From the NCBI GenBank assembly GCA_964522605.1, contig CAZFWV010000153.1, forward strand, positions 1 through 14,957: a DNA stretch of 14,957 nucleotides, written 5' to 3'. The stretch's first letter is position 1, and each line of letters begins with the position of its first letter. The notes below the pieces were generated by a model, which was given only the letters and a program-made list of their open reading frames with translations, did no database searches and was not told the DNA's origin. Made by a program: the position numbers and the translations under genes. The stretch comes from CAVZLD01 sp964522605 (lineage in GTDB: Bacteria > Planctomycetota > Planctomycetia > Pirellulales > Pirellulaceae). Positions 14,867-14,957 of this stretch are shown piece by piece.

Positions 14867-14957
14867 ATCGACAGGAATGATTCCGGCGCACAAAACACCA
14901 GCTACGCTGTTGCGAACCGATCAGGCTCCGCCGTTTCTTGCGAGCACGAAGCGCAAG

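Noticed and set aside
14877..14957. ORF starting MIPAHKTPATLL and running off the window
   Set aside because: Only 27 codons are visible, AGGA is too close to the ATG for a normal ribosome site, and nothing in the residues is recognisable; a partial gene cannot be excluded.
1..14957. CRISPR array, integrase, transposase or defence genes
   Set aside because: No regularly spaced direct repeats and no matching protein motifs were seen on either strand.

Overview
This window looks like chromosomal DNA from a planctomycete, probably of the Rhodopirellula/Pirellula (Pirellulales) kind. That placement is inference. It rests on two large exported sulfatases side by side, a Tat-exported UrtA-like binding protein standing alone, a large unassigned exported glycoside-hydrolase-like protein, moderately high GC, weak or absent Shine-Dalgarno sites, and intergenic palindromic elements of a kind I associate with planctomycete genomes. 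I saw no rRNA, tRNA, CRISPR array, integrase or transposase gene.

Layout. An 11-bp perfect inverted repeat lies at 1-40. A DUF4239/bestrophin-like membrane protein follows (181-978, +), then a strongly folded 79-nt palindromic element (1000-1078). Next come an UrtA-type substrate-binding protein with a twin-arginine signal (1228-2559, +) and two paralogous secreted sulfatases overlapping by 23 nt (2812-5214 and 5192-7576, +). A convergent junction (7577-7725) separates these from a minus-strand pair joined by an ATGA overlap: an acetyltransferase of the GNAT superfamily (7726-8358) and, upstream of it, a nitrilase-superfamily hydrolase (8355-9263). Divergent from that pair, a 12-TM-type amino-acid/amine permease (9399-10862, +) is joined by another ATGA overlap to an iron-containing-alcohol-dehydrogenase/glycerol-1-phosphate-dehydrogenase-like enzyme (10859-11878, +). 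An 865-residue exported protein with a GH67N/GH20b-like N-terminal domain and a probable TIM barrel follows (12078-14675, +). A nest of short hairpins then leads into a 53-codon small ORF (14705-14866, +).

How they may work together. Two functional blocks can be seen. The sulfatases and the GH-like protein are exported and fit the breakdown of sulfated polysaccharides, a common planctomycete lifestyle. The sulfatases carry the C-S-P-T-R formylglycine motif, so they need a formylglycine-generating enzyme, which is not encoded here. The central divergent block (permease, dehydrogenase, C-N hydrolase, acetyltransferase) looks like an uptake-and-modification module for an amine, amide or amino-acid-like compound. 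Its substrate cannot be read from sequence. The UrtA-like protein has no UrtBCDE partners in view, so it may be an orphan binding protein or serve a sensor elsewhere.

The least explained parts are the unassigned GH-like protein, the 79-nt palindrome, the possibly leaderless promoter of the permease operon, and the hairpin nest at 14685-14722, where a start codon forms the loop of a perfect 7-bp stem.
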